DNA of 8,548 nt from the NCBI GenBank assembly GCA_937942405.1, contig CALDEN010000398.1:1-8548 (forward strand), given 5' to 3'. The number at the start of each line of letters is the position of its first letter. The first letter of the stretch is position 1. The position numbers and the translations under genes are program-made. The stretch comes from an uncultured Saprospiraceae bacterium. Lineage in GTDB: Bacteria > Bacteroidota > Bacteroidia > Chitinophagales > Saprospiraceae. Under the pieces are notes generated by a model. That model did not search any database, had not been told where the DNA came from, and saw only the letters and a program-made list of their open reading frames with translations. This document shows positions 6,094 through 8,548 of this stretch, one piece after another.

Positions 6094-8548
6094 CTATTTT
6101 CCTTTTTCCTCTGTGAGATAGTATTTCTCAAAAAACGGTCTGTACTCCTCTACACCTTTTTTCTTGGCGATTTCACGATAGTTTTTCTGCGTCGATGCAA
6201 AAATGTCAAAACCTGTTTTGTTAGGATCTAAGAATTTAGCACTGTTTTTTAATGTACCGGTATAGTACTTCATTGCTTTATCCTTATTTCTAAACTTTCT
6301 AATCAGTATTAGTTGAGTACCATCATCTTTGTTTAATGGTAGATCAGATATACGTAGTTTTTCCAATTGATGGAATTCCTTGTTGTAATTACTGATGGCG
6401 ATTTTGGCTTCTTGCAGAGCCTTCTCAGACCAGTCATGGATAACGACTAGTATATAATGCAGCTTAGTATCATCAGGACTAAAGTCTTCCGATAACTCAT
6501 CGTACAGTCTACCATCAAAGGCTTTTTGGTCTCCTCTTATAAAACGTAGAATTTCTTTTGCTCTAGTTTCTTCTGCCGTATTAGGGTATCTAGAGATTAG
6601 TTTTTGGAGAGACTGGATATAGGCTTCTTTACCATTTACTTTACCCAGTGACATAGATTGTAATAGGGCAAATTTAGGCAGTAGTGGATTTCCTTTATCC
6701 AATTTGTCAAACGCTTTCTCTACATTAGATAAGACCTCATCGTGTTTGCCTGCCTCGAATATTTCATAGGTAGACGCATATAGATTGGCATCATTGTCTT
6801 TTTCATTTGCCTGATTGGCTGCAAAGTTAGGATCTACGATCGCCTGAGAAAATTTAGCATTTGGATATTTCGTAGTCAGTTTGGATTTTCGACTGTTTGC
6901 CAGACCTGTATTTCCTAGAGCCTCATTGGCTAAGTATAGGTAGAATAGGGCATCCGGTTCATAATTAGTCTCTGGATAGTCTTCTAGTAGGGTGTTCAAG
7001 GTTTCTACACACTTGATATTATTTGCCAGTTTATCTCTGAAGAGTTTTCCTAGCGTAAATAGAGCGTCTTCTCTACGCTGCATTACTTTGGCTTTTCTGC
7101 CTGGATCGGTAGGTACTGTTTTTCCCAAAGCTGCGATGGCATCTTCGAGAGCACTCTCATCATCTTCTACTTCTTCTTCCTCGATATCGAGGTTTTCAGC
7201 TCCTAGACGATTTGACCGTCTCCAGTCATCAGATAGCTGTCTTTGTCCCCATTTAGATGCAAACATCTTTTTCCCAGCAGCTACGAGAGGTTCATTATAA
7301 GCAAAGAAACTACTTTCATTTCTACCGAATCCTTTGTTTATTCTTTGGCTAGTTTTAGTTCCTCCGCTATTAGAAGCATTTGCACTCTGGGCTAGGGCTT
7401 CGAGGTTTTCTTTGGCGATTTTTTCGAGGGTTTTTCTGAGTTCCTCTGGAGATTTCTGAGATAGCATGAGTAAGCTATCTTGCAATTCTAAGATTTGGAT
7501 GTTTTCTGCAATTTCCTTTAAAGAGCCAGAGTAATCTTTTACTTCAAAGTATCGATCATCTTTATTATTTATCACAGTAAGGGTAGAGTCAAAGTAGGCA
7601 CTAGCTTCTACATATCGTTCTTTCTGGAAGAGTAATTGAGCGATGTGGTAGTAAGAGTTAGTCTTTTGCTTGGTGTTATTGATACTCGTTTTGATCGAGC
7701 TTTGATAGGCGAGTATCGCATTGTTTATGTCTTGATCACTCTCGTGTATCTCTCCGATCGTAAAATAGATCTGATCTTGGAAATCTTCATTTTTCTTATC
7801 CTTAAGCATTTTTTCTAGCTTACGGATACTTGCGTCTTTAGTGGCTTGTCCACTTTTCCATTCGGCTTTGGCCAAATTTAACTGACTATTGAACTTAAGA
7901 TCGTAATCTGGTTTATACTTGTTTACTGCTTCAAATGCAGACCGAGCAGCCATCTCTCTTCCGGCTTTCTGATGTATCTGCCCGAGGATATAAGAATATC
8001 TTGCTTTGACTGATTTTTCTTTTTCGTAAGCGATCGCTTGTTCTAGAAAAGGGACAGCCTGATCGTACTCTTCTTGTTGTATAAACATGTGAGCCTTGGC
8101 AGCGGGGATCATTTCCATCACATCTTTCTTAGTCGGATACTCGGTGAGTAGTTGTCTAAAGATGTAATCTGCAGAAAAGTAGTTTTCTCGTTCGACATAA
8201 GTACGAGCTAGCCAGAATAAACCTTCATGAAAGGCTCTCTTTCCTTTGAATAGCCCTTTTGGGTCATTTTGACGTATATTTTTCTTCTTCTCGGCTTCTT
8301 CTTTGGCTTTTCTTGCTTTTTCTTCTTCGTCAACGATTTCTTCTTCAGGAACTTCCTCTTCTTTTTTTGTTTCTTCTTCCTTTTTCTTTTCGCCTTGAGC
8401 GATAAACAAATCGTATTGTTTCTGTTTAGCTGCTATTGCGGCTTCCAGTTCGATCTCTTTTGAACTTCTCGGATCTTTATTAGGATCTGTTTTTATTCTT
8501 TGTTTTTTCTTACGAGCTTTGTCACGGGCTTTTTTCTCTGCTTCTTTT
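6094..8548 (-). CDS. PorW/SprE-family type IX secretion/gliding protein (TPR-like repeats), 5' end outside window
   Basis: The frame stays open to the window edge, giving 817 visible residues; a TTG at 8409 is an internal leucine codon, not a start. Counting from the first full codon, residues 1-95 are a highly charged Lys/Glu-rich stretch, probably coiled coil. About 104-330 hold TPR-like helical pairs (for example GLFWLARTYVERENYFSADYIFRQLL). Around 412-448 comes FFAYNEPLVAAGKKMFASKW-GQRQLSDDWRRSN, close to the WGNR..DNWR block I associate with SprE. A very acidic linker (EEEEVEDDESALED) and more repeats follow, and about 691-816 form the C-terminal domain (HYILVVIHD, LILIRKFRNKDKAMKYY, EYRPFFEKYYL). 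PorW/SprE is a periplasmic lipoprotein required for type IX secretion and gliding; its lipobox would lie outside the window. The gene converges on the bactofilin operon and has a strong terminator. Confidence 0.9.
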   Translation of the reverse strand, partial: KEAEKKARDKARKKKQRIKTDPNKDPRSSKEIELEAAIAAKQKQYDLFIAQGEKKKEEETKKEEEVPEEEIVDEEEKARKAKEEAEKKKNIRQNDPKGLFKGKRAFHEGLFWLARTYVERENYFSADYIFRQLLTEYPTKKDVMEMIPAAKAHMFIQQEEYDQAVPFLEQAIAYEKEKSVKARYSYILGQIHQKAGREMAARSAFEAVNKYKPDYDLKFNSQLNLAKAEWKSGQATKDASIRKLEKMLKDKKNEDFQDQIYFTIGEIHESDQDINNAILAYQSSIKTSINNTKQKTNSYYHIAQLLFQKERYVEASAYFDSTLTVINNKDDRYFEVKDYSGSLKEIAENIQILELQDSLLMLSQKSPEELRKTLEKIAKENLEALAQSANASNSGGTKTSQRINKGFGRNESSFFAYNEPLVAAGKKMFASKWGQRQLSDDWRRSNRLGAENLDIEEEEVEDDESALEDAIAALGKTVPTDPGRKAKVMQRREDALFTLGKLFRDKLANNIKCVETLNTLLEDYPETNYEPDALFYLYLANEALGNTGLANSRKSKLTTKYPNAKFSQAIVDPNFAANQANEKDNDANLYASTYEIFEAGKHDEVLSNVEKAFDKLDKGNPLLPKFALLQSMSLGKVNGKEAYIQSLQKLISRYPNTAEETRAKEILRFIRGDQKAFDGRLYDELSEDFSPDDTKLHYILVVIHDWSEKALQEAKIAISNYNKEFHQLEKLRISDLPLNKDDGTQLILIRKFRNKDKAMKYYTGTLKNSAKFLDPNKTGFDIFASTQKNYREIAKKKGVEEYRPFFEKYYLTEEKGK

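Noticed and set aside
8407..8409. TTG as start of the porW-like gene
   Set aside because: The frame continues upstream without a stop to the window edge with the same charged composition, and no signal peptide follows this TTG.
6992..8463. Plus-strand frames inside the porW-like gene (about 102, 60 and 64 residues)
   Set aside because: They are antisense to a convincing long gene; one is a phenylalanine-rich run produced by the complement of Lys/Glu codons.

Overview
The window looks like chromosomal DNA of a member of the Bacteroidota. Three things point there: a PorP/SprF-family outer-membrane protein and a PorW/SprE-family protein, both tied to the type IX secretion and gliding machinery of that phylum; an AtpZ-like gene followed by a four-helix membrane protein of the type found just before Bacteroidota ATP synthase operons; and an A+T-rich sequence with no clear Shine-Dalgarno sites and a TAnnTTT-type promoter element. 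The genus cannot be fixed from the sequence alone.

Layout. (1) At 1-560, minus strand, is the N-terminal part of a GSCFA-domain protein, which runs off the left edge. (2) Divergent from it, at 639-3067, is a two-gene unit joined by a one-base stop/start overlap. The first gene encodes an unrecognised 446-residue protein. The second encodes a trypsin-fold (HtrA-like) serine protease with no signal peptide, followed by a four-cysteine zinc ribbon and a C-terminal domain that I read as a YbjN / type III secretion chaperone-like fold. The first protein seems to carry the same fold near its N-terminus. (3) At 3225-4280 is a stand-alone porP/sprF-like gene with its own promoter candidate and a perfect 15-bp hairpin terminator. 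(4) At 4433-5449 is a tight operon of bactofilin, AtpZ-like protein and a four-helix AtpI-like membrane protein. (5) At 5450-6093 is a gene-free stretch holding repeats, inverted repeats and a minus-strand terminator. (6) At 6094-8548, minus strand, is a large PorW/SprE-like repeat protein whose N-terminus lies beyond the right edge.

How the parts fit. PorP/SprF and PorW/SprE both serve type IX secretion and sit on either side of the bactofilin-atpZ operon. That operon normally leads into the ATP synthase F0 genes, but here atpB does not follow: the operon ends in the repeat-bearing gap and meets porW head-on. This suggests a local rearrangement or an ancestral split of the cluster.

The best candidate for an undescribed system is the coupled pair at 639-3067: an apparently cytoplasmic trypsin-like protease with a chaperone-like sensor domain and a co-translated partner of related fold. 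Its function cannot be read from the sequence and is left open.
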